From the IMG/VR virus record IMGVR_UViG_3300027979_000003, positions 1 to 45,472 of that record: 45,472 nt of DNA. One strand, 5' to 3'. The notes under the pieces are model-generated. The model was not told the DNA's origin. It made no database searches and saw only the letters and a program-made list of their open reading frames with translations. This DNA comes from a virus. Shown one piece after another: positions 19,125 to 27,261 of this stretch; the stretch's first letter is position 1, and each line of letters starts with the position of its first letter. The translations under genes and the position numbers were made by a program.

Positions 19125-19148
19125 GGGACGTAGTTATTACTACATCCC
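19125..19148 (-). terminator. Hairpin between structural genes, possible weak terminator
   Basis: On the minus strand GGGATGTAGT and ACTACGTCCC form a 10-bp stem (one G-U pair) around the loop AATA. It is followed by TCTTTAAT, a poor U-tract. It lies between the 240-aa gene and the adaptor gene. It may attenuate or stabilise the capsid-side mRNA rather than fully stop transcription. Confidence 0.5.
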
Positions 19149-19155
19149 ATTATAT

Positions 19156-19878
19156 TTACGCTACTCTACAGCAAAGAGCATATACTTCCACTATCAGCCC
19201 ATCGAAATCAACCGCACCAGCACACGAAAAATCAATGGTATCGGCAGAAGAAAAATACAAAGGAACCTGTCTCAACGGAGCTTTATTCACCAATACCGAC
19301 AATGTGGCCGATGCAAGATCAATGGCCCCGCCAGTATTATTAAGAAGTTGAGCAGTCACAGTGTCAGCGGCAGTAACAGCGGCAGTCAAGGCCAGATCAG
19401 CGACATCAATACTGTAATAAGCAGTGGCAATATCACCCAGCCTTGCACCATCAACCGTAACCTCTTTAGCCTCTTCATCGCCATCAGCGATAGACCCTGC
19501 GTCCCATGTGGAAGTTGCCGACAAAAGTGTGGCAATCAGCCCTGTAGCATCCATGGGAAGCTCATGCCCCCACCTGTCAACATCTGAACCATATCCCAAA
19601 TTCAGGATCGCTCCTGAACCTTCAGCAGTTGTTACCCTGCACCAGCAATCAAGAACAGTAGTCCCTGCTGCGACAATCAATGCCTGAGCAACATCCACAT
19701 CTGATGCATCAAGAGTTTGTTTGGTACAATCGACAACATTTCTAAGTAGAAAAATATGTTGGCCGATAGATTCTATTCTCCGTATAGCAGTACGTTTTGT
19801 CTTGATCTTCGCATACTGATCTGGAATCATCTGCCCGGCTATAGAACCATCTGTAAAGTTAAAAGTTTCTGCACCCAT
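19156..19878 (-). CDS. Putative head decoration or virion protein, paralogue with an inserted domain
   Basis: The protein is 240 aa. Its N-terminal half (FNFTDGSIAGQMIP, FLLRNVVDCTKQTLDASDVDVAQ, LGYGSDVDRWG) and C-terminal end (VPLYFSSADTIDF, DFDGLIVEVYALC) align with the next upstream gene (19984-20433). Between these parts lies an extra ~75-residue beta-rich segment starting TSTWDAGSIADGDEE, which resembles a small module seen in other phage virion proteins. The gene lies just downstream of the capsid gene. A decoration or head-fibre role is inferred from position and copy number, not from a recognised family. Confidence 0.6.
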   Translation of the reverse strand: MGAETFNFTDGSIAGQMIPDQYAKIKTKRTAIRRIESIGQHIFLLRNVVDCTKQTLDASDVDVAQALIVAAGTTVLDCWCRVTTAEGSGAILNLGYGSDVDRWGHELPMDATGLIATLLSATSTWDAGSIADGDEEAKEVTVDGARLGDIATAYYSIDVADLALTAAVTAADTVTAQLLNNTGGAIDLASATLSVLVNKAPLRQVPLYFSSADTIDFSCAGAVDFDGLIVEVYALCCRVA

Positions 19879-19898
19879 TTTATTACCTCACATTATTC

Positions 19899-19964
19899 AA
19901 AAGGAAAGAGGCGAGGCAGCCATTCATCATGCCCCGCCCTGTATGATTACAATTCTTTCCTTTT
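19899..19964 (-). terminator. Extended double-stem hairpin between the two paralogous genes
   Basis: An outer perfect 11-bp arm (AAAAGGAAAGA with TCTTTCCTTTT) encloses an inner 9-bp G/C-rich stem (GGCGGGGCA with TGCCTCGCC, one G-U pair). The descending arm gives TCTTTCCTTTT on the minus strand, so it could act as a terminator, an mRNA-end stabiliser or an RNase III site. It lies 20 bases upstream of the 240-aa gene and just downstream of the 149-aa gene. It could set their relative expression. Confidence 0.6.
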
Positions 19965-19983
19965 CATTATTTAGCGACCTGCG

Positions 19984-20433
19984 CTAAAAAGAATCAACAT
20001 TTTTGACGCACATTGCCACAACTTCTACTTTAAGGCCGTCAATATCAACGTCTGCTGTATCAGTGGTTGCCGTAATATCAATGGTATCAGCGGAAGAAAA
20101 ATACACCGGAACCCAAAGATACCCGACAATACTTCCAGCTGTAGAATCACCAGTCAAAGCATCACCCCATACATCAGGGTTGCCGCCATAACCAAGATCA
20201 ACCGTACCATTGGCTGTTTCAGCCGTCATTATTCTCAGCCATGCAGTAATAACAGTGGTCTTGGCAGGGATGTCGATAACCTGAGCAACGTCAGCTTCGC
20301 CAGCTTCCAAATCCTGCAAAGAAAAATCCACAATATTGCGGAGGAAAAATACTTCGTTTTCCTCGGCAGTCTTAACTCTGGGGATAGCTGCACCCCCTAT
20401 AGAACCATTTGTAAAATCATAAGTAGTAGCCAT
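19984..20433 (-). CDS. Putative head decoration or virion protein, short paralogue
   Basis: The protein is 149 aa. It begins ATTYDFTNGSIGGAAIPRV and contains FFLRNIVDFSLQDLEAGEADVAQ, LGYGGNPDVWGD and VPVYFSSADTIDI. These blocks recur in the same order in the downstream 240-aa gene, which carries an extra module in the middle. The two are therefore tandem duplicates. It is beta-rich, acidic and without enzyme motifs. Placement directly after the major capsid gene fits a capsid-decorating or head-fibre protein. No family was recognised. Confidence 0.6.
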   Translation of the reverse strand: MATTYDFTNGSIGGAAIPRVKTAEENEVFFLRNIVDFSLQDLEAGEADVAQVIDIPAKTTVITAWLRIMTAETANGTVDLGYGGNPDVWGDALTGDSTAGSIVGYLWVPVYFSSADTIDITATTDTADVDIDGLKVEVVAMCVKNVDSF

Positions 20434-20460
20434 TATTCATTACCTCTTTGTGTTATTATG

Positions 20461-21573
20461 TTAGTGAGCAGCGGCATAAGACGTGATTACCATTGTGGCA
20501 AAATCGATGGAATTAAAGATATTCTTTTTAATCCCACATACCATGCCACCGCAGATGCCCTTCTCATTACCATAATCGTCTCTATCCTCGGCCCAACTCA
20601 TATAGTTGTTAGGGCCATACTTCTTTTGATCCACCTTGTCGTAAGGATTGGCAAGAGCAAATGAACCGGCTTGCGCTCCGAGCATCACTGCCCTGCGGAC
20701 ACTGGTGGTTGGTGAATATATATGATGGCTTTCAAAAATTATCATGCCATGATAAACACCAAGCGCACCTGTGAAAACAGGGTTCTTCAGCCCACGCACA
20801 TTCGCATATTGCTGAATTGTAGTCCAGTCAATATTAGTTCCTGCCCCAAGACCCAACCTTAAATCAGTGGCTTGATACGGATGGACAACCACGACAAAAT
20901 ATTCACCGCCTTCTATCCTTACCGGCCTCATGGGAGGCACACCGGCAACTGAAGGCACAGTTGCTTTTTCTTTTGCGTAGTCAAGTTCCTCAAGGCTGAT
21001 CTGGTCATTACTGCCCAGACTTGCCTCATCGGTGGCGATAGTCCCTGTATGTGTCACATCACCACATACATAATAATGATATGTTTCAGGAGCTACAACA
21101 ACCTGACCAAAAGTCAATGTCGCATCCCCGCAAAAATTGCGGAACATATAACTCTCAAGAGTATCAGCACACTTGTCGCTGATATTTTCCTGAGCGTCTT
21201 TTCTCAAATCATGCAGGGTACGCTGTTGAGACATTCTTTTAAATTCATGGGGAAATCTCATCTGATCTATTACCAGTGAATCCTGATAGTAAACCAGAGC
21301 TTCGCCCATCCCCTTGGCCCTGTTATCGCCAGTAATGGGGTCTTGGGTCATCTGCATCAACAGGTCATATTTAACCGTGTCTCCGCTTCCTTTGTCCATC
21401 TCGTCAAAAAATTCTATAACGGCACGTTTGCCAGTAGGCATACCATTGACCTTCTTCCCGAAACCCACAAGCTGCTTAAACAAATGCGTGCTTTTCAGAG
21501 CTTCCCTGAAGGTCTTGGTAGACCAATTAAGTACATTTTGTGATGACGCTGTTGCAAATTCAGTTGCAGCCAT
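20461..21573 (-). CDS. Major capsid protein, N4-gp56-like
   Basis: The protein is 370 aa and forms the icosahedral shell. The pattern MTQDPITGDNRAKGMGE then YYQDSLVIDQMRFP is typical of the N4-gp56 family of major capsid proteins. FVVVVHPYQATDLRLG and IFESHHIYSP mark the later core strands, and RRAVMLGAQAGSFALANPYD is a conserved stretch near the C-terminus. Length fits the family. It follows the scaffold gene with a 20-base gap, as expected for scaffold then capsid. Confidence 0.88.
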   Translation of the reverse strand: MAATEFATASSQNVLNWSTKTFREALKSTHLFKQLVGFGKKVNGMPTGKRAVIEFFDEMDKGSGDTVKYDLLMQMTQDPITGDNRAKGMGEALVYYQDSLVIDQMRFPHEFKRMSQQRTLHDLRKDAQENISDKCADTLESYMFRNFCGDATLTFGQVVVAPETYHYYVCGDVTHTGTIATDEASLGSNDQISLEELDYAKEKATVPSVAGVPPMRPVRIEGGEYFVVVVHPYQATDLRLGLGAGTNIDWTTIQQYANVRGLKNPVFTGALGVYHGMIIFESHHIYSPTTSVRRAVMLGAQAGSFALANPYDKVDQKKYGPNNYMSWAEDRDDYGNEKGICGGMVCGIKKNIFNSIDFATMVITSYAAAH

Positions 21574-21593
21574 AATTCTTTACCTCGTTAAAG

Positions 21594-22616
21594 TTATTCC
21601 TCCGCATCCATCAGGTCATATAGCTTTTCAGCCTGAGAATCACTTAGAGAAAGCAAATTCTCAAGCGGCAGGTCAGCAATACTTGTTAAATCCATCCCTG
21701 ACTTCTTGCTGTTCGGGGCATTACTGAAATTAGACTTACGCCCCAAAGCTTTTGCCTGAGCCAAAGAGGATTCTTTTTTTTGCAAATTAACAGGCGGTTG
21801 TTTTTTTGAAGCCACCATTTTTAATGCCTTACGCAATTTATTAGGGATAATCGCAGGGATGTTAGTCATGAAAGCATCCACTACTACATCAAAATCAGAA
21901 TCGGGGAATTGTTCCCCAAATGCTGAATTAATTCCCGAAGCATAAAGCATTTCCATTGCTTCTTTGTGGCTGTTGGGAGGTCTATTACCGTTTTTCACAA
22001 ACTCATCAAAGTTGCGGCTTATCCACTCCCATTGCCCTGTTAATTCACCAATCCCGGTTTGAAAAGCAGGATCTTCCGATATTACGTTTTTAGCTAAAGA
22101 CCCTATATTAGAAGCCTGAGACTGATACATCTGCTGTTGCCTGCTGCTCATTATTTCCATCTGGAGCGGGGCAAGTTCTTGTCTTATAATGTCCTTTATG
22201 CGGTCGGATTTAATTATAGGTTTTTCATCTTCATCAAATTCAACCGCTAAAATATCCTGGTTTTGTTGTAACTCTGCTTCCTGGCGTCCTGCCTGTTGAG
22301 CCTGTTCCTGTTTGCGCTGTTCTATTGTTGATAGAAATTCATTGATCTGGCTGAATCTTCCTTCAAGGTTTTGCCTCTTAGACCTTTCTTTAGTAAGTTC
22401 TGCGAGTAACCCCTTGTTAGCTTTTTCAAGTTCGTCAAACCTTCTATTTACCGGATCATCCGGTTTAGTCTGGCTTTCATCAACAACTTCACCTTCTTCG
22501 CCCGGTGGAGGCGCTTCTTCTTCACCTGAAGGTTCAGCTTCAGAAAGTTCAACTTCGGTTTCCTCAACTTCGGCAGTTGTATCTTCTGTTGTCATAACAT
22601 CTTCTATTGTCGCCAT
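21594..22616 (-). CDS. Scaffolding protein
   Basis: The protein is 340 aa. The first ~55 residues are strongly acidic and disordered (Glu/Ser/Pro/Thr). A long coiled-coil region rich in Gln/Glu/Lys follows (ELEKANKGLLAELTKERSK, QRKQEQAQQAGRQEAELQQ). A Lys-rich C-terminal part (NAPNSKKSGMDLTSIADLP) could contact the capsid. This composition and its position between the portal and major capsid genes are typical of phage scaffolds that guide procapsid assembly. It starts with AAGGAAAT upstream and sits just after the portal-side terminator. Confidence 0.75.
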   Translation of the reverse strand: MATIEDVMTTEDTTAEVEETEVELSEAEPSGEEEAPPPGEEGEVVDESQTKPDDPVNRRFDELEKANKGLLAELTKERSKRQNLEGRFSQINEFLSTIEQRKQEQAQQAGRQEAELQQNQDILAVEFDEDEKPIIKSDRIKDIIRQELAPLQMEIMSSRQQQMYQSQASNIGSLAKNVISEDPAFQTGIGELTGQWEWISRNFDEFVKNGNRPPNSHKEAMEMLYASGINSAFGEQFPDSDFDVVVDAFMTNIPAIIPNKLRKALKMVASKKQPPVNLQKKESSLAQAKALGRKSNFSNAPNSKKSGMDLTSIADLPLENLLSLSDSQAEKLYDLMDAEE

Positions 22617-22704
22617 TTTTATTTCCTTTCACTCTTTCGGGAGTGTACCGATGCACCTTTTACAGTGGTGAACTGAATACGTCCTTTAACAGAGACGACC
22701 CGGT

Positions 22705-22755
22705 TAATAAAAAAGGCCCGGCAAACAATTCATTCAAGAACTGCCAACCGGGCCT
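22705..22755 (-). terminator. Intrinsic terminator after the portal transcription unit
   Basis: On the minus strand AGGCCCGG pairs perfectly with CCGGGCCT (8 bp, G/C-rich) around a ~26-base loop and runs directly into TTTTTTATT. It lies 26 bases after the 48-aa ORF and before the scaffold gene. It would end or reduce transcription from the terminase-portal unit, so the abundant scaffold and capsid proteins may need a further promoter between 22617 and 22704, where none is obvious. Confidence 0.8.
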
Positions 22756-22780
22756 ATATGATCCTCGTGTTAGTTATTAA

Positions 22781-22927
22781 CTATTTAATTTTAAAAGTTA
22801 TTTTAAGTTCTGCGTTTTTAAGGCATGGCTTGTTCTCCTTTGTTATCGTAAACCATAATTGTTCACGTTCGCAAATATCAATTATTTCTTTTAATATCTT
22901 TTCTGCTTCAACTATATCGTTAAACAT
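22781..22927 (-). CDS. 48-aa protein of unknown function, coupled to the upstream mini-ORF
   Basis: The ATG at 22927 shares its A with the TGA stop of the upstream 39-aa ORF (TGATG). The protein starts MFNDIVEAEKILKEIIDI and ends ELKITFKIK; it is amphipathic and charged, with two Cys and one Trp. AAAGG lies close upstream. The intrinsic terminator follows 26 bases later, so the ORF is the natural end of the portal transcript. No family was recognised. Support comes from stop-start coupling, composition and fit with the terminator. Confidence 0.6.
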   Translation of the reverse strand: MFNDIVEAEKILKEIIDICEREQLWFTITKENKPCLKNAELKITFKIK

Positions 22928-23046
22928 CAACCTTTCAATACCCGTCTCATGGGATTGGTATATACTCTATCAGTTTCATTCTTATGCCAGACATGATAAT
23001 ACTTAGACCAGAACTTTGCAAGTGATAAACTCTTAGTGTTAATCAT
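22927..23046 (-). CDS. 39-aa basic protein of unknown function, coupled to portal
   Basis: The ATG at 23046 overlaps the portal stop as ATGA, and AAGGT lies 8 bases upstream. The protein (MINTKSLSLAKFWSKYYHVW at the start, RRVLKG at the end) is basic and aromatic-rich. It overlaps the following 48-aa ORF by one base. Such tightly coupled tiny genes behind a portal gene are plausible assembly factors or toxic host-directed peptides, but no function can be named. Confidence 0.55.
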   Translation of the reverse strand: MINTKSLSLAKFWSKYYHVWHKNETDRVYTNPMRRVLKG

Positions 23047-25127
23047 TGCACAATACCTTGACGCTGCTGTTGTGGCTGTGGCTGTTGTCCGCCCATAGGT
23101 AATTGCTGCTGCATGGCCTGACGTTCCGCATCCTGCTGGCGGGCCATTTCCTGCCCTCTCTGGTTAATAAAGTCAGCTACTATCTGTTGAGCAGCCAACC
23201 GCTCTGTCTGACTAAGTTTAGCCATACCAACCGCATAATCCTGAGCATTCTCTTCCTGTTTTACTTCAAGTCTGGATTGCTCAATGACCGCCTTGGCTTG
23301 TTCTTTCATAATTTCAAGCTGGCTCTCCATCTCCTTCATCTTTTTGCCTTGTTCATTGGTCTGGTTTATAAATTCCATCCAATCCATTTTATCCCCGGCA
23401 CTAAGATCAAGTTTCTCGATGAGAGTTTCAGGATTGACTGGGAACCCAAGCTTCAGCATTTCCATAAAAATGGCAAGCTCAGACATGGTTTTTGTAATAT
23501 TGCCCGGAGAATCTTCAACCTTGATATTGTATTTAAGATCCTTGAAATTCCTTATATCAGTCTGCAAACCATGTTTATCATCAAACACCATGCCATTCTC
23601 AATTCTATACTTATCATTATTACCAATAATGCGGAGTAGTTGTTCTTCCGGCATATACTTCATTATTGTAAGGAGTTTGCGCCTGTATATCTCAAACCTC
23701 ATCTTCTTGAAATTATCGAAAGCCCTTGCCAGCATCACAAGACCCTGCTGAATCCTAAGCCGGATAACAACTCCTGATTCCTGCTTATTCCCTATCTCCC
23801 CCATGAGATTGGGATTAAGACCGCTGATAGTCTTTATGGCATCCTGGGACAATGCTTCCATCTTCATACAGGCATCAGGAAATATAAGAGCAGGTTTTTC
23901 CTGAACTTTGCCCTGAGACAGCGCACCTTCTTTCAGCCATGTAATCTGCGTCGGGTCTGACCAGCTTTCTTCGGCCTGCCTTGGATCAACAAACGCCCCT
24001 ATCTCAGCCATTACCCCCTGCCCCTGGCTGACCAAGGAATTAAGAGCCTGACACCATCTTTTGTTGACTTCTCTGTTGGGGTCTTTCAGCGGCCTTACTA
24101 TCCCATAGTAATCAATGCTTTTGCCGCTTTTGTCTTTTGTCCAGAAAAACGGAACAAGGGAAAACCCATCAACAGGAATAGGGGAATCATTATCAAAAAG
24201 AATCCTGTCGCCCGTAAACTCAAGCCACTTAACCTTTTTATCCCATAAAGTAGTATAATCAAAATTAGGAATTTTCTCTTTTAACGCACTAAGCTTTTCT
24301 TCAGGAAATTCTTCAACCTGCCGGGTAACAGGGTTAAACCCATAATATCTCTTGTAATTATCCCAATACTGCATACGGATTACCCTGATAAGCTGCTTGT
24401 CAAGATTATAAAAATCAGGGTCAACCTGACGCTCATAATCGCTATCTTCAGGATCATCAACCGCTATCCCGTCAATATCATGGGTATCTACTTCATCAAG
24501 AAAAGGAAAGGCAATCTTCCCTGATTTCATTATGTCTTCAATATCCCCTGCATGTTCAGGATAATTTATTTTAAAGTCTTCAGTACTTAACCACTTTTCC
24601 CTGAATACCCACCTTGCATCCTTCCAATCATCACGCCTGCTTGACGGATCAATGGATACTTCATAGAATGGAACTTCAGTCTCGGACATAAGTATCTCAG
24701 TTGGTCTTTCAGGGTCGGCCATTACATCAACATCAATATAACCGGCCCCGCAGGTAGCACCATCGTCAAACGCTTCGATCTCTTCCTTTTCAGCACCGAT
24801 TCTGTCATCGATAAACTCAATGGCTTCCTCCATTATGTCGCAAAGTAGCTGGTCTGAAGATTCCCTCGGTTCAGGTATAACCTTAAAGGGATTCTGGATT
24901 ATAGTACCGACAGCCAGCTTTACACATGGCTCAATCATGTTCCACACATAAGCAGGCCGTGGAGGATTCCCCTTTTCAAGAGCATTTCTCTCCTGGCTGG
25001 TCCACATATGCCCGGCCTTGAAAGCGAAGTCAGACCATTTGTCCCTGTTCGTCTTCTGTGATACACTCACAGATTCACGAAACTTGTCGATAGCATCCCT
25101 TAGTTTTTCGGGTAGTAATTCAGACAT
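23043..25127 (-). CDS. Portal protein, P22-like
   Basis: The protein is 694 aa. It forms the dodecameric DNA entry-exit ring at one vertex. Evidence: N-terminal pattern WTSQERNALEKGNPPRPAYV then WNMIEPCVKLAVG, and ATCGAGYIDVDV, both typical of P22-type portals. A central wing/stem follows (VNKRWCQALNSLVSQGQG), then GLNPNLMGE and RIQQGLVMLARAFDNFK. A Gln/Glu/Met-rich helical C-terminus resembles a barrel. The length suits a podovirus portal with barrel. Spacing to the terminase and scaffold genes is as expected. Confidence 0.87.
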   Translation of the reverse strand: MSELLPEKLRDAIDKFRESVSVSQKTNRDKWSDFAFKAGHMWTSQERNALEKGNPPRPAYVWNMIEPCVKLAVGTIIQNPFKVIPEPRESSDQLLCDIMEEAIEFIDDRIGAEKEEIEAFDDGATCGAGYIDVDVMADPERPTEILMSETEVPFYEVSIDPSSRRDDWKDARWVFREKWLSTEDFKINYPEHAGDIEDIMKSGKIAFPFLDEVDTHDIDGIAVDDPEDSDYERQVDPDFYNLDKQLIRVIRMQYWDNYKRYYGFNPVTRQVEEFPEEKLSALKEKIPNFDYTTLWDKKVKWLEFTGDRILFDNDSPIPVDGFSLVPFFWTKDKSGKSIDYYGIVRPLKDPNREVNKRWCQALNSLVSQGQGVMAEIGAFVDPRQAEESWSDPTQITWLKEGALSQGKVQEKPALIFPDACMKMEALSQDAIKTISGLNPNLMGEIGNKQESGVVIRLRIQQGLVMLARAFDNFKKMRFEIYRRKLLTIMKYMPEEQLLRIIGNNDKYRIENGMVFDDKHGLQTDIRNFKDLKYNIKVEDSPGNITKTMSELAIFMEMLKLGFPVNPETLIEKLDLSAGDKMDWMEFINQTNEQGKKMKEMESQLEIMKEQAKAVIEQSRLEVKQEENAQDYAVGMAKLSQTERLAAQQIVADFINQRGQEMARQQDAERQAMQQQLPMGGQQPQPQQQRQGIVQ

Positions 25128-25142
25128 TGGCTATATCGCCTT

Positions 25143-25478
25143 CTAATTGCGCTCCCAGAATATAATCACTTCAACGTCTTCAGTACCGGCCTCACTCTTC
25201 TTAATCTTCAACAAGTCACCTCTTGCTACAGGCTTGGGAGGATCAAAAATCAGGTCATGTGTAGTGCTTTCAGCCTTAGTCCCCGAATTCCACCTTTCAT
25301 CACCATCTGTAAGCTGAGCCTGGTCAAATAGCCCAAAGGTTACAGTAGATGTCCCGGTTAAAGACGGAACTTTGGCCCATATCTCACTTATTTTACCTCT
25401 AAATTCAAAAGTCTTGACTGTTACCCATGCCGTCCCTGCCAAAGTCGCAGTTACAACATTTCGCCTTTCTAAGCTCAT
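25143..25478 (-). CDS. Small beta-rich protein of unknown function
   Basis: The protein is 111 aa and starts MSLERRNVVTATLAGTAWVT. It is rich in Thr/Val/Gly with alternating beta-like strands (EFRGKISEIWAKVP, STVTFGLFDQAQL) and ends VEVIIFWERN. No Cys or membrane segment is present. It lies between the portal gene and a 105-aa gene with short gaps, inside the packaging/head module. It may be a head-associated or decoration protein; family not recognised. Confidence 0.5.
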   Translation of the reverse strand: MSLERRNVVTATLAGTAWVTVKTFEFRGKISEIWAKVPSLTGTSTVTFGLFDQAQLTDGDERWNSGTKAESTTHDLIFDPPKPVARGDLLKIKKSEAGTEDVEVIIFWERN

Positions 25479-25480
25479 GT

Positions 25481-25798
25481 TTATTTATCCTTTTTAGGGC
25501 GTCCCGCAGGTCTGCCAACCTTGGCTTGATTGTCAACAGATTCAGTGGCAGGAGCGAAAGTTATGGGAGCAGTACCGACAGACTCCCCTATTGCAGGACC
25601 TTGAGGAATTTCGAAAGCAACCCGGGGTCTTGGATCATCCCTATAAAGAGCTACCACATAGTTGCCAACAAACCCTTCACCTGTCTCCGGGTCATAATGT
25701 ACTATCACAGGGTTGATCCTGTTAGTCCTCATCAATCCCTTAAACTTAGGCTCTGTCACTTCCATAATGTCACCAGTTACTAATTTTACGAATGGCAT
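25481..25798 (-). CDS. Small protein with an AT-hook-like basic tail
   Basis: The protein is 105 aa. The N-terminal part is beta-like (MPFVKLVTGDIMEVTEPKF); the C-terminus ends in VGRPAGRPKKDK, which contains two GRP units flanked by Lys, like an AT-hook that binds the minor groove of AT-rich DNA. It lies between the large terminase and portal genes (10-base gap after terminase). A role in packaging or DNA contact is possible but inferred from the tail only. Confidence 0.5.
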   Translation of the reverse strand: MPFVKLVTGDIMEVTEPKFKGLMRTNRINPVIVHYDPETGEGFVGNYVVALYRDDPRPRVAFEIPQGPAIGESVGTAPITFAPATESVDNQAKVGRPAGRPKKDK

Positions 25799-25808
25799 AA
25801 ACTCTCCT

Positions 25809-27164
25809 TTATCTGCCCATGAATCCGGCGTTATAGTGTTTTATTGGTAAATCGAAAACCTCTTCCTGAACTTTATACCCTGCCGCAAAAGTTCTGAACG
25901 CATCAGCCGGGTTACTGGTCCAGTCATGCAACGGCCTGTCACCAAGCTTCTTTTTCTTCTCGTCATACTCGGCCCTGTAATTCTCCAGACCGGCAAGGCC
26001 CTTATAGCACTTCTGCTCATCAAACCAGCTTCGGGCAATGGCATTTCGACCGGCAGGAATATGCTCTTTGATAATTACGTCCATATTGCGTGCCCTGTCA
26101 ACAATCATTACAGGCTTGATACCAAGATCCTCCGCTGTCTGTTTCACAGTCTTGGCAATTATCCCTGTACTTGATTCCCTGCGTTTAGCATCATGAGGCA
26201 TCCAGTGATTGCCATAGACATAAGGTTTTTCTTTGAGGACATTGGCATAATGTTCCATACCAAAGCCCCTGCCCTCATAATAGTCAATCCAATGGTACGA
26301 CTGACCTCTTGGCTGCATGAACCATATTGCCATCGCATCATTAAGGCCCAGATCCCAGAAGGTATCAACTTCAACTCCGGGGTCCCAAGGGACTGAAGTT
26401 ACTCTACCCTCGGTCCTTGCAGTAACCAGAGCAGAAGCATAATACGCCCCCATCACCGCACCGGAAAAGTTACAGAGGTATTCCTGAGAATAGAGCGCAC
26501 TGCCAAGAGCAGTGCCGAACATATTGATATTCTGCTGAAGGATCTCGTCTAACTGCTCTTTTGAGAATACAGGAGTGTCAAGAGCGGTTAACCGTTCGGC
26601 AAACCATTTGGGAGATTTCAGGGCATTTTCGTAAGTCGTTTTACCATGGTTGTCGCCGCGACTGGTAAAAACGAACATTGCCCACCCACCATTTTCTTCA
26701 AGGATAGGCGACAGATAAGCCCATGCCATAGGGTCTGCCAAGGCCCACTCCGATAATACTAAGCCAACAGGAGGGCTGCCAACGATAGCATTATAATTGT
26801 CTGAACCCACCAACTGCCAGGTTGAGCCGTTACGGAATTCTATAAACATCGAATCATTACGGGTTCTGGTTCTGAGTTCGGGAGGGAATGCCTCATCTAT
26901 CCGGCGCATTGAAGTACGGGGATTGACCGCATCCCAGATTGATTTACGGGCCTGATCGTATTTGGGAAGTAAGTGCCAGTAGTTACCTATACGCTTAAAA
27001 GCGGAAACAGCGGTATAATGTAAAGCGCAATCATCCTTTCCCCAACGTCTATGCGCCACTTCAACAGCACGAGTACCACCGTTTTCCATGTAGTTCCACA
27101 GCTTCATCTGGTCCGGTCTCGGCCTCCAGTTGTTAGGGAGCGTTATTTCTACAGCTTTACCCAT
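25809..27164 (-). CDS. terL: Terminase large subunit (packaging ATPase and nuclease)
   Basis: The protein is 451 aa. It drives DNA into the procapsid and cuts the concatemer. The ATPase Walker A region is HRRWGKDD (residues 38-45), a variant loop with Asp in place of the usual Ser/Thr after GK. Walker B-like VGLVLSEW ends with Glu139, and the coupling region is FTSRGDNHGKTT. The RNase H-like nuclease has Asp271 in WDLGLNDA and HDWTSNPADAFR (413-424) carrying the last acidic site. It is preceded by a strong promoter at 27210-27238 and a weak ribosome site. Its start is only 1 base upstream of a 20-base motif repeated at 29327. Confidence 0.9.
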   Translation of the reverse strand: MGKAVEITLPNNWRPRPDQMKLWNYMENGGTRAVEVAHRRWGKDDCALHYTAVSAFKRIGNYWHLLPKYDQARKSIWDAVNPRTSMRRIDEAFPPELRTRTRNDSMFIEFRNGSTWQLVGSDNYNAIVGSPPVGLVLSEWALADPMAWAYLSPILEENGGWAMFVFTSRGDNHGKTTYENALKSPKWFAERLTALDTPVFSKEQLDEILQQNINMFGTALGSALYSQEYLCNFSGAVMGAYYASALVTARTEGRVTSVPWDPGVEVDTFWDLGLNDAMAIWFMQPRGQSYHWIDYYEGRGFGMEHYANVLKEKPYVYGNHWMPHDAKRRESSTGIIAKTVKQTAEDLGIKPVMIVDRARNMDVIIKEHIPAGRNAIARSWFDEQKCYKGLAGLENYRAEYDEKKKKLGDRPLHDWTSNPADAFRTFAAGYKVQEEVFDLPIKHYNAGFMGR

Positions 27165-27184
27165 TCATACCACTATATATTGTA
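27165..27184 (-). promoter_or_regulatory. Repeated late-gene upstream motif, TerL copy
   Basis: The minus-strand sequence TACAATATATAGTGGTATGA ends immediately before the TerL start codon. It matches 18 of 20 bases with a copy at 29327-29346 in front of the first late gene. This could be a binding site for a phage regulator, a conserved mRNA leader element, or a phage-specific promoter. Function inferred from conservation only. Confidence 0.5.
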
Positions 27185-27185
27185 C

Positions 27186-27199
27186 GTCAAAGTTTTGAC
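27186..27199. promoter_or_regulatory. Operator-like palindrome downstream of the TerL promoter
   Basis: GTCAAAGTTTTGAC is a perfect GTCAAA-N2-TTTGAC inverted repeat. It lies about 4-17 bases downstream of the predicted start of the 27210-27238 promoter, where a bound repressor would block transcription. The half-site GTCAA resembles that of the inverted repeat at 41115-41137, so one regulator may read both. Binding is inferred. Confidence 0.45.
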
Positions 27200-27209
27200 A
27201 CCATACATC

Positions 27210-27238
27210 TATATAAACATGATTTTTATATCTGTCAA
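27210..27238 (-). promoter_or_regulatory. Sigma70-type promoter for the terminase-portal unit
   Basis: On the minus strand a perfect TTGACA (27233-27238) is separated by 17 bases from TATATA (27210-27215). Transcription would start near 27203, giving a leader of about 39 bases before TerL. It lies in the gap between the 65-aa gene and TerL, the only promoter-sized gap here. Confidence 0.72.
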
Positions 27239-27261
27239 GTAGTTTGTGAAAATATTTTTAT

